64,000 nt of DNA. Source: Nonomuraea gerenzanensis (lineage in GTDB: Bacteria; Actinomycetota; Actinomycetes; Streptosporangiales; Streptosporangiaceae). A program made the position numbers and the translations under genes. Position 1 is the stretch's first letter. Every line of letters begins with the position of its first letter. This document shows positions 18,315 through 26,455 of this stretch, piece after piece. The notes below the pieces were generated by a model, which was not told the origin of the DNA, made no database searches, and saw only the letters and a list, made by a program, of their open reading frames with translations. The stretch spans positions 4,898,001 to 4,962,000 of the forward strand of contig NZ_CP084058.1 of the NCBI RefSeq assembly GCF_020215645.1. Reading direction: 5' to 3'.

Positions 18315-18517
18315 TCCGGCCGAAGCCCAGTAGAAACGCCGGGACGGGGCCAGTTCCAATCCTGAAGCCGGACGTCCGGCTGGAAGGCGAGCGCACATCA
18401 GCGGAAGGCGCGCCTGCTGCAGTCGATGAACCGGTGATTTTCGCCGAGGCGACTGATGGGGTCGGCGACGAGGTCGTTCTCGTCACTTGATCCGAAGTCG
18501 ATCATTACTATCCTGGC

Positions 18518-19735
18518 ATGCCACAGGATCAGAACCTCCGAACCATCATGAACAGGGCTGAACATCTCAAGCGCGAAGGACGCATCGACGAACATTGCAC
18601 GCTGCTGCGTATGGCCGCCGAGGCCGGTCACGCGACAGCTGCCGCGCAACTGGGATGGCTACACAGCTTCGCCCCCGAATGGAACACCATCGACCTCTTC
18701 GATGACCCTCGTTCCGCACAGCGATCACCGGCCGAGTCCCTTCTCCGACAGGCGCGGGGACTGGACCCCGACGATGGCGGCACCGCGACACTGCTGGCTG
18801 CGCTGTTGCTCTGGCAACTGCGCGAAATGCGAGCCTGTGACCCATACGACGGCGACTGGGTCGACGAGGTCGGCGACGAAGAGGAGGAACCCGAGGAGAT
18901 CTGGGCGACGGCAATCCAAGCGCGACACAACGAGGCCGTACGGCTGCTGGAACACGTGTTGCGGGCTGATCCGACGAATGCGTCGGCCGCAGTCGGCTTG
19001 CTGGCGGTCCGTGAGGCGGACTGGACTTCCCACCTCATCGAGCACTCGATCCACCAGCCTCCGCTGCCGGACTCCGACCTTGAAGGACGTCGGCTGTTGG
19101 AGGAGATGGTCACAGCAGCACGGCAGGCAGTCTCGATCGATCCGGGCGATTCCCTCGCCGTGGGGTTACTCGCCACCGCCCTGCGATGGCAGCAGCATCC
19201 AGAGGCCGTGGAATGGTCGAGGCGGTTTCAGGCGTTGCGCACCGAGATCCGCTGGCCCGAAGAGACGCCTGGAGAAAGGGATCACGACCGGCCCACCCAT
19301 GGCAGGTACAGCTGGTACTTGCTGGAGATCACATATAATGCCGATCCGCTGCACGGTGACGTCGTGACGGACACCGTCGTCACCGGTGATCTCGATGTCC
19401 TGCGCTGGGCCTGCGATCATCATCTTGCTGCTCGCCTCAAAGCAGTCCTCCGGGACGGAGACGGAGACGGCGACTGCGGATCGGTCGAAGTGGCGATGTT
19501 CGAGCAAGGCGAACTAGTGGCCAACATTGATCTCACACCGCATCTGCAACTCGGGGACAACGGAGCGGTGCACATCGATTGGATGGCCGGCTCGCTTCCG
19601 TCTTTGGCACTGGCGGGCGAATCGCTTCCGCCCGGACACCCGGTTACCGACGCGTCACGGATGGCGGTCATCTCCTACGGCCACACCGATGGCGCGTCCC
19701 CGGGTTGGCATTTCGGCACGATCATTCCCGCTTGA
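18518..19735 (+). CDS. TPR-like (Sel1-like) hypothetical protein
   Basis: A 405-residue protein, mostly helical in the first 250 residues. It carries repeat-like units such as EAGHATAAAQLGWLHSF, LLRQARGLDPDDGGTATLLAALL and LEHVLRADPTNASAAVGLLAV, typical of tetratricopeptide scaffolds. The C-terminal 130 residues look beta-rich and are not recognised. A TACTAT -10 element (18506-18511) ends six bases before the ATG, so the mRNA is probably leaderless. Its codons are less extreme in GC than those of the flanking chromosomal genes, consistent with acquired DNA. Confidence 0.65.
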   Translation: MPQDQNLRTIMNRAEHLKREGRIDEHCTLLRMAAEAGHATAAAQLGWLHSFAPEWNTIDLFDDPRSAQRSPAESLLRQARGLDPDDGGTATLLAALLLWQLREMRACDPYDGDWVDEVGDEEEEPEEIWATAIQARHNEAVRLLEHVLRADPTNASAAVGLLAVREADWTSHLIEHSIHQPPLPDSDLEGRRLLEEMVTAARQAVSIDPGDSLAVGLLATALRWQQHPEAVEWSRRFQALRTEIRWPEETPGERDHDRPTHGRYSWYLLEITYNADPLHGDVVTDTVVTGDLDVLRWACDHHLAARLKAVLRDGDGDGDCGSVEVAMFEQGELVANIDLTPHLQLGDNGAVHIDWMAGSLPSLALAGESLPPGHPVTDASRMAVISYGHTDGASPGWHFGTIIPA

Positions 19736-19774
19736 AACCTGGGAAGCGATCATCCGCCGGCCGGGAAGCGATCT

Positions 19775-20536
19775 TTATGGCCGTCCGGAAACCCAGGTCA
19801 ACCAGACTCGTGAACACCCCCGCACATCGGTGATCACCTGCCTGACCTGGTCATCGGACATGGCGGGGTAGCACGGCAGCGATAGCTGCCGGGCGGCGAC
19901 GGTCTCGGTGACCGGCAGTGGACACCTGGCGCTGCCGGAGTAGGCCTGCAGGGTGTGTACGGGGTGGAAATGCTGGCTGGTCGCGATCTTGTGTTCGGCG
20001 AGTAGGCGCTCGGCCGTGGCATCGCGAGTGAGAGGGGCGTGCGCGGGGTCGATGAAGACGGAGTACAGGAACCATCCGGGCTCGACGCCGGGCAGGACGG
20101 CCGGTGTGGCCAGGCCGGGCAGTCCCGCGAAGGCGACGGTGTAGAGGGCCGCGATCTTGGCGCGGCGCTCGGTGAAGGCGGAGAGCTTGCGCCATTGCGC
20201 CAGACCGATGGCGGCGGCCAGATCGGACATGACGTACTTCAGACCCGGCATGGTGACCTCGTAGTCGACGGTGCGGCGTCCGCTGTGACGCCGCCACACC
20301 GAGGAGTCGATGCCGTGTCGGCCCAGCAGTCGGGCCCTGTGGAGGAGGTCTCCGCGGCCCAGCAACATGCCGCCTTCCCCCGTGGTCACGACCTTGTTGG
20401 CGTAGAAGCTGAAGGCGGCCAGGTCACCAACCGCGCCGGCGCGCAGCCCGTCGCGGCAGGCCCGCAGGGCGTGAGCGGCGTCCTCGATCAGCAGCAGCCC
20501 GCGCTCGTCGGCCAGGGCGCGGAAGGCGCGCAGATC
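19775..20536 (-). pseudogene. DegT/DnrJ/EryC1/StrS aminotransferase, N-terminally truncated
   Basis: Readable homology starts near DLRAFRALADERG and runs to the end of the fold. LIEDAAHAL binds the PLP pyridine, FSFYANKVVTTGEGGM holds the Schiff-base lysine, and YHRHGID-like and LPGVEPGWFLY segments follow. About 150 N-terminal residues of a normal sugar aminotransferase are missing and are replaced by a piece of epimerase sequence. These enzymes make amino- or deoxysugars for glycosylated metabolites or the envelope. The lost cofactor-binding and dimer parts mean it should be inactive. Confidence 0.8.
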
Positions 20537-20540
20537 CCAA

Positions 20541-20666
20541 GCGGACGACTTCCGCGATGGTGGTGCCGATGCCGGTCCCGATGTCATTCACGTGCACCAG
20601 GTCGCGCACCTGGTGGCCCCCTCCGTTGAGGTGCCGCGGCAGCCCGCGGGCGGCGCGTATGCAAAA
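20541..20666 (-). pseudogene. NAD-dependent sugar epimerase relic
   Basis: On the minus strand one frame, out of phase with both neighbours, reads FCIRAARGLPRHLNGGGHQ and continues VRDLVHVND, then IGTGIGTTIAEVVRL. This matches the C-terminal part of UDP-glucose/dTDP-glucose epimerase-dehydratases (…RDFVHVDD… and …NIGTG.GTS…). About twenty residues between the two motifs are deleted. It is sandwiched between the truncated kinase and the truncated aminotransferase. Confidence 0.6.
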
Positions 20667-21679
20667 CCAGCGCTCACCACCGCACCGGGCTCCAGGTCGC
20701 AGGAGATGTCCAGGGGCGTGTCACGGCGGTCGCCGCACTGCGCGGTCACGAACGCGGCCAGGTCGATCGGCTCGCGCTGGAGCGGCTGGTCCGCCTCCAT
20801 CCGGGCGATGTCCAGCAGATCCCCCACGATCGCCTCGATGCGGTCGAGACTTGCCAGAACGGTGCGGCTCAGCCTCGGCACGGTGGTGTCCTCGGGCGCG
20901 TACAGGGCGTCTTCTACCTCCGCGCGGATCGCCGCGATCGGGGTGCGCAGCTCGTGCGAGGCGTTGGAGGTGAAGTGGCGCTGCTGGCCCATCGCGGCCT
21001 GCAGCCGGGCCAGGGTTCGGTTCACGCTGCCGGCCAGGTCGTAGATCTCGTCGTGGCTCGGCGGGAGCGGGACCCGGCGGTCGGAGGTCTCGCTGATCGT
21101 GTCGAGCTCCGCGCGGATGGCGGTCACCGGCCGCAAGGCGGTGGTGACGATGCGATGACCGAGCGTGGTGATCGCCACGGCCATGAACACCGCGACGCCG
21201 AGTACGGTCGCGGCCAGCCACGGGGTGACATACGGCGGGACCGTGGGGCCGGAGCTGTAGACGATCCAGTCCTGTCCCTGCCGGTAGGCCGACTGCGCGA
21301 CGACGATATGGCAGCCCTGGCCCGCGAACAGCCCGCCGCAGACGACACCGGTGGACACGGTCCGGGGGATGGGGGTGAAGCCGGCCATCGGCGGCCGGCC
21401 CCGCAGTTGCGGTGTCGAGGCGACCACGGTGCCCGTGGCGTCCACGATCTGCACGTTGCGGTCGGCATGCTCCACCAGAGGCGTGCGTACCTCGTCGTGC
21501 TCGACCTCGTACGCCACGCGGCCACCGTCCGCGGCGATCTCGCTCATCCGGTCTTCCGTGGCGTAGCGATGGATCGCCAGCATCACCGCGGCGGCCAGCA
21601 TGGCGGACAGCAGCGCCGCCATCGCCCCGGCGAACAGGGTGACGCGCTTGGTGATCGGCCAATCGTGCCAAGCGTTCAT
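20588..21679 (-). pseudogene. Sensor histidine kinase, C-terminally truncated
   Basis: From the ATG at 21679 the product has a membrane helix (about residues 13-35), an extracellular sensor region, a second helix (about 170-192), HAMP, and HisKA with the phospho-acceptor in FTSNASHELRTPIAAIRAE. Homology ends near EPGAVVSAG (about 20667), just where the ATP-binding domain should begin. The frame then runs through out-of-phase epimerase sequence to a stop at 20588. Lacking HATPase_c, it cannot autophosphorylate. No response regulator gene is present beside it. Confidence 0.8.
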
Positions 21680-21840
21680 GGGGTCAGTCGAGCACATGGG
21701 CCGTAGCGGGAGGTGCACGCACCGCTCTGATGACGGCATGAACGAGGCCAACACCTCGCCAAGAGCTCCGGCCGGGTTCGCCGCACCGCTGATCCCCGCC
21801 TGTTGCCGCGGCCTGCGGCCCGTGGGGACCTGGACCCGGG

Positions 21841-21916
21841 GGGCACCGTGGGTGTCAAGCGGGCGCTGCCAGCCGCGGCCCCGGGCACCGTGGGTGCTCA
21901 AGCGGGCGCTGCCAGC
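21841..21916. repeat. Direct repeat duplicating the 3' end of the kinase gene
   Basis: A 33-base sequence beginning GGGCACCGTGGGTGTCAAGC (21841-21873) recurs with one inserted base at 21883-21916. The second copy contains the stop codon and last codons of the kinase gene at 21898-23292. The first copy therefore looks like a tandem duplication of that gene's end. Confidence 0.6.
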
Positions 21917-23292
21917 GGCAGGCGGACGACGAACCGTGCGCCGCTCGGACAGTCTTCGACGGACAATGACCCGCCATGAGCCTGGCACGTCTCCCTGCTG
22001 ATGGCCAGGCCGAGCCCGCTGCCGCCGGGATCCAGGCGCAGACCCTCCGTCAGCCGGACGAAGGGCTGGAAGATGCGCTCTCGGTCTTCGGCGGCGATGC
22101 CCGCGCCATCGTCCTGCACGGTCACCACGGCCTGCCGGCCGTCCTGCTCGACGGTCACCTCGACATGAGTACGAGCGTGCCGTCGCGCGTTGGCCAGCAG
22201 ATTGTTCAGCACGCGGGCCAGTTGCACGCGCGAGCCGCGGACGGTGGGATCGCCGACCGCTCGCAGCCTGATCGGGATGCCGTCGCGTGGCAGCGCGGAC
22301 ATCTCGTCCCTGGCCAGAGCGATCAGGTTGAGCGGCTGGTACGCCTCACACGTGGCGTGCGTGACCCGGGTGTAGGCCAGCAGGTCATCGATGATCGCCT
22401 CAAGGCGTTCGGCGCTGCGCAGCGTGTTCCGCAGGGCGGCGTGCGTGTCCACCTCCCGGGGGTACATGAGCGCCTCCTCCGCCTGGGTGCGCAGCGCGGT
22501 GACCGGTGACCTCAGCTCGTGCGAGACCATGGAGGCGAAGCGGCGGTAGGCGGTCACCGTCTTCTCCAGCCGATCGAGGTAGGCGTTGGAGGCGTGCGCG
22601 AACTCGGCGATCTCGTCCTCGTGCGGCGGTGTCGGAACCCTGATGCTCAGATCCCTCGCCGTGGCCTCGCGCATCTTCGTGCTGATCGCCTGCACCGGGC
22701 GCAGGGTCCGGCCGACCACCATCCAGGTGCCCCATGCGGCCACCAGCGACCCGATCAGCACCGCGGCGCCGAACCCGGCCTCCAGGTAGTACTTGGTCAC
22801 GATGACGGGCTGCACCGTGCCCGCGTAGACGAAGTGCACCTCGTCCGGCAGCGGCGCGTCCGGCATCCGGGGGTCGAGCCGCAGGGCGGTGACCAGCAGG
22901 CATTCGCCCTCGCTCCAGGACGGGCAGACGGTACTGTCCTGCAGGCCCCGACCGGGTGCCGGCCTGACCGTGCTCAGCGGCGCCTTTCCTGCCGCGTCGG
23001 CGTTGGCGGCCACCACCCGCCCGCGGGAGTCGACGAGTTGCAGATAGCGGGCCCGCGCGCTCGGCTTGGCCGGGCTCGGCGGCGGAAGATAGCCGGGACG
23101 CATCCTGCTGACCCAGTCGACGACGGCCACATGGATCTGCTCGGAGATGTCCGCCGCGACCCTGTTCCGGACGCCGTACGCTGCCAGGGCGCCGACCACT
23201 GTGAGGACGACCAGGGACAGCGCTCCCGCGGCGAGGGCGAAGCGGGCGCGGAGCGACTGCGGATACAGCCGGCCCGGCCTGTTGATCTTCAT
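21898..23292 (-). CDS. Sensor histidine kinase (OmpR-partner type)
   Basis: A 464-residue complete kinase. It has a membrane helix at about residues 18-40, an extracytoplasmic domain containing two Cys (about residues 125-135), a second helix (about 172-195), HAMP, and HisKA with ASMVSHELRSPVTALRTQ. HATPase_c follows with the N-box NLLANARRHA, then DDGAGI and GGSGLGLAIS. The ATG at 23292 is chosen because the basic NRPGR and first helix follow it directly. Its response regulator would be expected just upstream, but 23293-23829 holds no such gene. It is an orphan next to a truncated paralogue. Confidence 0.88.
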   Translation of the reverse strand: MKINRPGRLYPQSLRARFALAAGALSLVVLTVVGALAAYGVRNRVAADISEQIHVAVVDWVSRMRPGYLPPPSPAKPSARARYLQLVDSRGRVVAANADAAGKAPLSTVRPAPGRGLQDSTVCPSWSEGECLLVTALRLDPRMPDAPLPDEVHFVYAGTVQPVIVTKYYLEAGFGAAVLIGSLVAAWGTWMVVGRTLRPVQAISTKMREATARDLSIRVPTPPHEDEIAEFAHASNAYLDRLEKTVTAYRRFASMVSHELRSPVTALRTQAEEALMYPREVDTHAALRNTLRSAERLEAIIDDLLAYTRVTHATCEAYQPLNLIALARDEMSALPRDGIPIRLRAVGDPTVRGSRVQLARVLNNLLANARRHARTHVEVTVEQDGRQAVVTVQDDGAGIAAEDRERIFQPFVRLTEGLRLDPGGSGLGLAISRETCQAHGGSLSVEDCPSGARFVVRLPLAAPA

Positions 23293-23829
23293 GGTGCCGT
23301 GCGTCCCCTCTCCGGACGCTCTGAGCGCCGTCGGCTGTCCCATCGCGCTGCGTCACAAGCGCGATGTCGCGGCGGCAGCCTTGCTGTCGCCGCAGGCTTG
23401 GCCGCCGGCGTGCTCATGACGTCATGCGGGGTGCTTGAGCGCCGCGGCTGCTTTCGGGTACGGCGGCATGGGTTGCTCGGGCTTCCCGGTGGGACGCATG
23501 GTGTCAGTTACCGCGCCATCGACGAGGTATGCGACCTCTTGTCCAACGCTGACCGTGTACGGGCGGAGTGATGGCACCCGGCAGGCCACGTCATGGCCGT
23601 ACGAGCGAGCGCCGCCGGATGCGCTCCGGCACCACGCGGGGGCACCACGCGGGGGCAGGGCCGGGCGGCGGCCCTCGCACCGCATGCGTGACTCCAGGCC
23701 TGCGGCGGGCCTGTGCCTTGTCGGTGATGGCCACCGTCACGCGGATCAGTAGCGCCGCCAGGTGGCGGACGTCACTCCTCGCGCGCGCCCAGACCGGCTG
23801 GCTGCCCGTGATGGCCAGGGTCGGACTTG
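23293..23829. other. 537 bp without a supportable gene
   Basis: No frame here has a start, ribosome binding site and family-like sequence together. Short Arg/Pro-rich frames exist on both strands but look like composition artefacts. One short repeat is visible: GGCACCACGCGGGGGCA-like units around 23629-23656. The stretch lies where a response regulator for the kinase at 21898-23292 would normally be, so it may be decayed sequence. Confidence 0.4.
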
Positions 23830-23979
23830 GAGGATGCCGACCAGCAGGACCCGGCGGTCCCGGGCGAACAGCGGCGCCACCTGCCCGAAGCCGGACCAGC
23901 CGGTGCAGCCGGGCCCGCCGCCGTGCAGGAAGCTCTTCGGGCTGCCCTGGCCGAGCTCGATGTGCGGGAGCGGCGTCAG
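23830..23979 (-). pseudogene. Alpha/beta hydrolase relic (meta-cleavage hydrolase type)
   Basis: On the minus strand, directly after the oxidoreductase stop, about 48 codons read LTPLPHIELGQGS, then FLHGGGPGCTGWSGFGQ and VAPLFARDRRVLLV. HGGGPG...W..F is the oxyanion-loop signature of BphD/MhpC/HsaD-type C-C bond hydrolases. The sequence stops making sense after VLLVGILQV, so at least 200 residues with the nucleophile and His are gone. No start codon remains in frame. It hints that an aromatic ring-cleavage pathway once extended further here. Confidence 0.6.
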
Positions 23980-24926
23980 TCGAACTCGAGCACCACCTTG
24001 CCGACGGCCTCGCCGCTGCGCAGCCGCCCGGCCGCCTCGTCCAGCCGGTCCAGCGGATACCGTTCGATCGGCAGGGTCAGCTCGCCGGCGTTCAGCTCGG
24101 TCAGCAGCCGGTCGGCGTCCGCCATGACCTCCTCGCCGCGGGTCATGAGGTTGACCGGCAGCAACGAGACGTCCGCGAGCAGGAAGTCCGCGAGGTCCAG
24201 CCGAAGCTCGCGGCCCGCCGTGTAACCGACCAGGGCGACCCGGCCCCTGCCTCGCACCAGCCCGAGCGCCGTGGCCAGCACTGGGCCGCCCACCGTGTCG
24301 ATGACCGCGTCGAGCGGGGCGCCCACGGCGTCCGCGGTCAGCTCGGACACCAGCAGCGGCTTGGCGGGCGGCGGCACGCTGCCCAGTTTGGCCCGGCGGC
24401 CGACGACGCCGAACACCTTGGCGCCGGCCCGGGCGGCGAGCTGCACGGTCAGCGCCCCGACCGCGCCGGCCGCGCCCGTCACCGCGACCCGCTCGCCCGG
24501 CTGGATCGCCGCGACCCGGTGCACCGCGGCCTGCGCCGTCCCGGCGGGGGAGAAGAAGCAGCAGGCCAGCGCCGGATCGGTGCCGGGCGGTACGGGCACG
24601 ACGACCTCGTCCCGGACGAGCGCGTGCTCGGCCCAGCCGCCGTCGCGTTTCAGCCCGACGCCGCCGCCCCGGATCCGCACCTCCATCCCCTCCGGGTGGA
24701 CGTCGGAGGCCACCACGACTCCGGCCGCCTCGGTGCCGGGCACCGCGGGCAGCTCCGGGAGGATGCCGAACTGCCCGTCCACGATGTTGAGGTCGAGATG
24801 GCTGATCTGCGCCGCCCGTACCCGGACCAGGGTGTGACCCGGCGGGCGGTCCGGGACCGGCCGCGACACCAGGCGGGGCAGCTCGCCGAACCGCTCCAGG
24901 ACGAGCGCCCGCGAGGACCTCGGCAC
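23976..24926 (-). CDS. Zinc-independent MDR-family quinone oxidoreductase
   Basis: A 316-residue medium-chain dehydrogenase/reductase. The N-terminal GroES-like domain has VPGTEAAGVVVASDVHPEGMEVRI. The Rossmann domain has VTGAAGAVGALTVQLAARAG, with the NADPH-binding AAGAVG. The structural and catalytic zinc ligands are absent, as in quinone/enoyl reductases. It would reduce an alpha,beta-unsaturated carbonyl or quinone with NADPH. The start is taken at the GTG at 24926. A TTG at 24935 overlapping the permease-relic stop is an alternative. Its genomic place downstream of a catabolic cluster suggests a related role. Confidence 0.8.
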   Translation of the reverse strand: MPRSSRALVLERFGELPRLVSRPVPDRPPGHTLVRVRAAQISHLDLNIVDGQFGILPELPAVPGTEAAGVVVASDVHPEGMEVRIRGGGVGLKRDGGWAEHALVRDEVVVPVPPGTDPALACCFFSPAGTAQAAVHRVAAIQPGERVAVTGAAGAVGALTVQLAARAGAKVFGVVGRRAKLGSVPPPAKPLLVSELTADAVGAPLDAVIDTVGGPVLATALGLVRGRGRVALVGYTAGRELRLDLADFLLADVSLLPVNLMTRGEEVMADADRLLTELNAGELTLPIERYPLDRLDEAAGRLRSGEAVGKVVLEFD

Positions 24927-24931
24927 ACCAC

Positions 24932-25103
24932 TCAAAGCTTCACCCCATAACGGCGCAGGACGCGGGCCGCCACGATGCGCAGCACCCGGTCGAACACGAA
25001 CCCCGGAATCCCCAGCGCGATGATGCCCATAAATACCCAATCGATACGTCCGTAATTGCGCGGGTTCCAGCTGAGCGTGCCCAGTCCCTTCTGCGCGCGA
25101 ACA
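24932..25103 (-). pseudogene. ABC transporter permease C-terminal relic (SsuC/TauC type)
   Basis: A frame without a start reads VVRAQKGLGTLSW, then IDWVFMGIIALGIPGFVFDR and VLRIVAARVLRRYGVKL before its stop at 24932. This is the last transmembrane helix and basic tail of a binding-protein-dependent permease of the nitrate/sulfonate/taurine class. The rest of the permease and its ATPase and binding protein are absent. The relic suggests that an uptake system for the catabolic cluster's substrate was deleted. Confidence 0.65.
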
Positions 25104-25273
25104 ACCCCGCGGTACGTAACCGCGCGCCCGTCGGCTGCTGTGACCGGGTGCCAGAACCGGTGCCCCTGCGGGAGACGGCGGGCACCGTCCCGGGCCTCGC
25201 GACGGTCAGCCCTGCCGACCCCGTACGCCGCGCCCGAGTACGTGACCTCGCGGCCTCCGGCATGACGCTGCCG

Positions 25274-26455
25274 CTACGCGCCTTCCGGCAGCGGGGCCTC
25301 GCCGGAGAGCCATGCGCGCACCGCCGTGGAGTCGGCGCCGAGCGCGGGCGGCGGGAGATGGCCGGTGAAGGTCTGCTCGGCCCCGTCGGGGTCGAAGAAC
25401 CTCAGCGGCGGCCCCGGCAGGGTGATCGGCCCCAGCGCGGGATGCCGGACGTCGAGAAGGAGCCCTTGGCTGCGGGTCTGGTCCCACTCGTAGACCTCGC
25501 GCACGTCGCGTACCCTTCCGGCGGGCACACCCGCTTCGGCGAGCAGGCCGAGCAGCGTCGCGGTGTCGTGCTCCGCGAAGCGTTCCTCGACCAGCTCGAT
25601 GACGGCGCCGCGGTGAGCGACCCGCTCGGGGTTGGTGGACCTGCCCGGCTGGTCCGGGTCGAGGCCGAACGCCGTGCAGAAGCGCCGCCACAGGCTCTCG
25701 CTGCCGACGGCGATCTGCACGGCGCCGTCCCGCGTGCGGAACAGCCCGTACGGGCAGATGGACGGATGGTGGTTGCCCTGGGCGTGACCGACCTGGCCGG
25801 CCACGGTCCACTTCGTGCCCTGGAAGGCGTGCACCCCGACGACGGCCGCCAGCAAGGAGGTGCGCACGACCTGGCCCGCTCCGGTGTGCTGCCGTTCGAT
25901 GAGGGCGGCGAGCACGCCGTAGGCGCCGTACATGCCGGCCAGCAGGTCCGCGATCGGCACCCCGACGCGCTGGGGGTCGTCCGGCGCCGAGCCGGTCAGC
26001 GACATGAGCCCGGCCTCGCCCTGGGCGATCTGGTCGTAGCCGGGGCGCCCGCCTTCCGGCCCGTCGTGGCCGAACCCGCTGATGCTGAGCACCACCAGGC
26101 GCGGATTCAGCTCGGCCAGCCGCTCCGGCCCGAAGCCCAGGCGTTCCAGCACGCCGGTGCGGAAGTTCTCCACGAGCACGTCGGACTTGCGGACCAGTGC
26201 TTCGAGGGTCCGCCTGCCGTCGTCGGACTTCAGGTCGAGCTCGATGGAGCGCTTGTTGCGGTTGGCGGACAGGAAGTACGTGGACTCGCCGTCGCGGAAG
26301 GGCGGCCCCCAGCCCCGGGTGTCGTCCCCGGTGCCGGGGGTCTCCACCTTGATGACGGTGGCGCCGAGGTCGCCGAGCATCATGGTGGCGTGCGGTCCTG
26401 CCAGGGCCCGGGTGAGGTCCGTCACGACGATCCCGGCGAGCGGTCCGTGGCTCAC
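25274..26455 (-). CDS. CaiB/BaiF (family III) CoA-transferase
   Basis: A 393-residue family III CoA-transferase, moving CoA between carboxylic acids. Conserved parts are LAGIVVTDLTRALAGPHATM, LGDLGATVIKVE, NRNKRSIELDLK, ENFRTGVLERLG and the catalytic D141 in GRPGYDQIAQ. The length is standard. The GTG start overlaps the stop of the dehydrogenase gene as GTGA, so it is translationally coupled. In this operon it would activate a carboxylic acid intermediate as its CoA ester, or recycle CoA. The substrate is not determinable from sequence. Confidence 0.9.
   Translation of the reverse strand: MSHGPLAGIVVTDLTRALAGPHATMMLGDLGATVIKVETPGTGDDTRGWGPPFRDGESTYFLSANRNKRSIELDLKSDDGRRTLEALVRKSDVLVENFRTGVLERLGFGPERLAELNPRLVVLSISGFGHDGPEGGRPGYDQIAQGEAGLMSLTGSAPDDPQRVGVPIADLLAGMYGAYGVLAALIERQHTGAGQVVRTSLLAAVVGVHAFQGTKWTVAGQVGHAQGNHHPSICPYGLFRTRDGAVQIAVGSESLWRRFCTAFGLDPDQPGRSTNPERVAHRGAVIELVEERFAEHDTATLLGLLAEAGVPAGRVRDVREVYEWDQTRSQGLLLDVRHPALGPITLPGPPLRFFDPDGAEQTFTGHLPPPALGADSTAVRAWLSGEAPLPEGA

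Noticed and set aside
25104..25265. Continuation of the permease-relic frame up to the CaiB gene stop
   Set aside because: The frame is open and reads as protein-like (YSGAAYGVG..., HRFWHPVTAADG), but I recognise nothing in it and there is no start. It is left out of the relic call.
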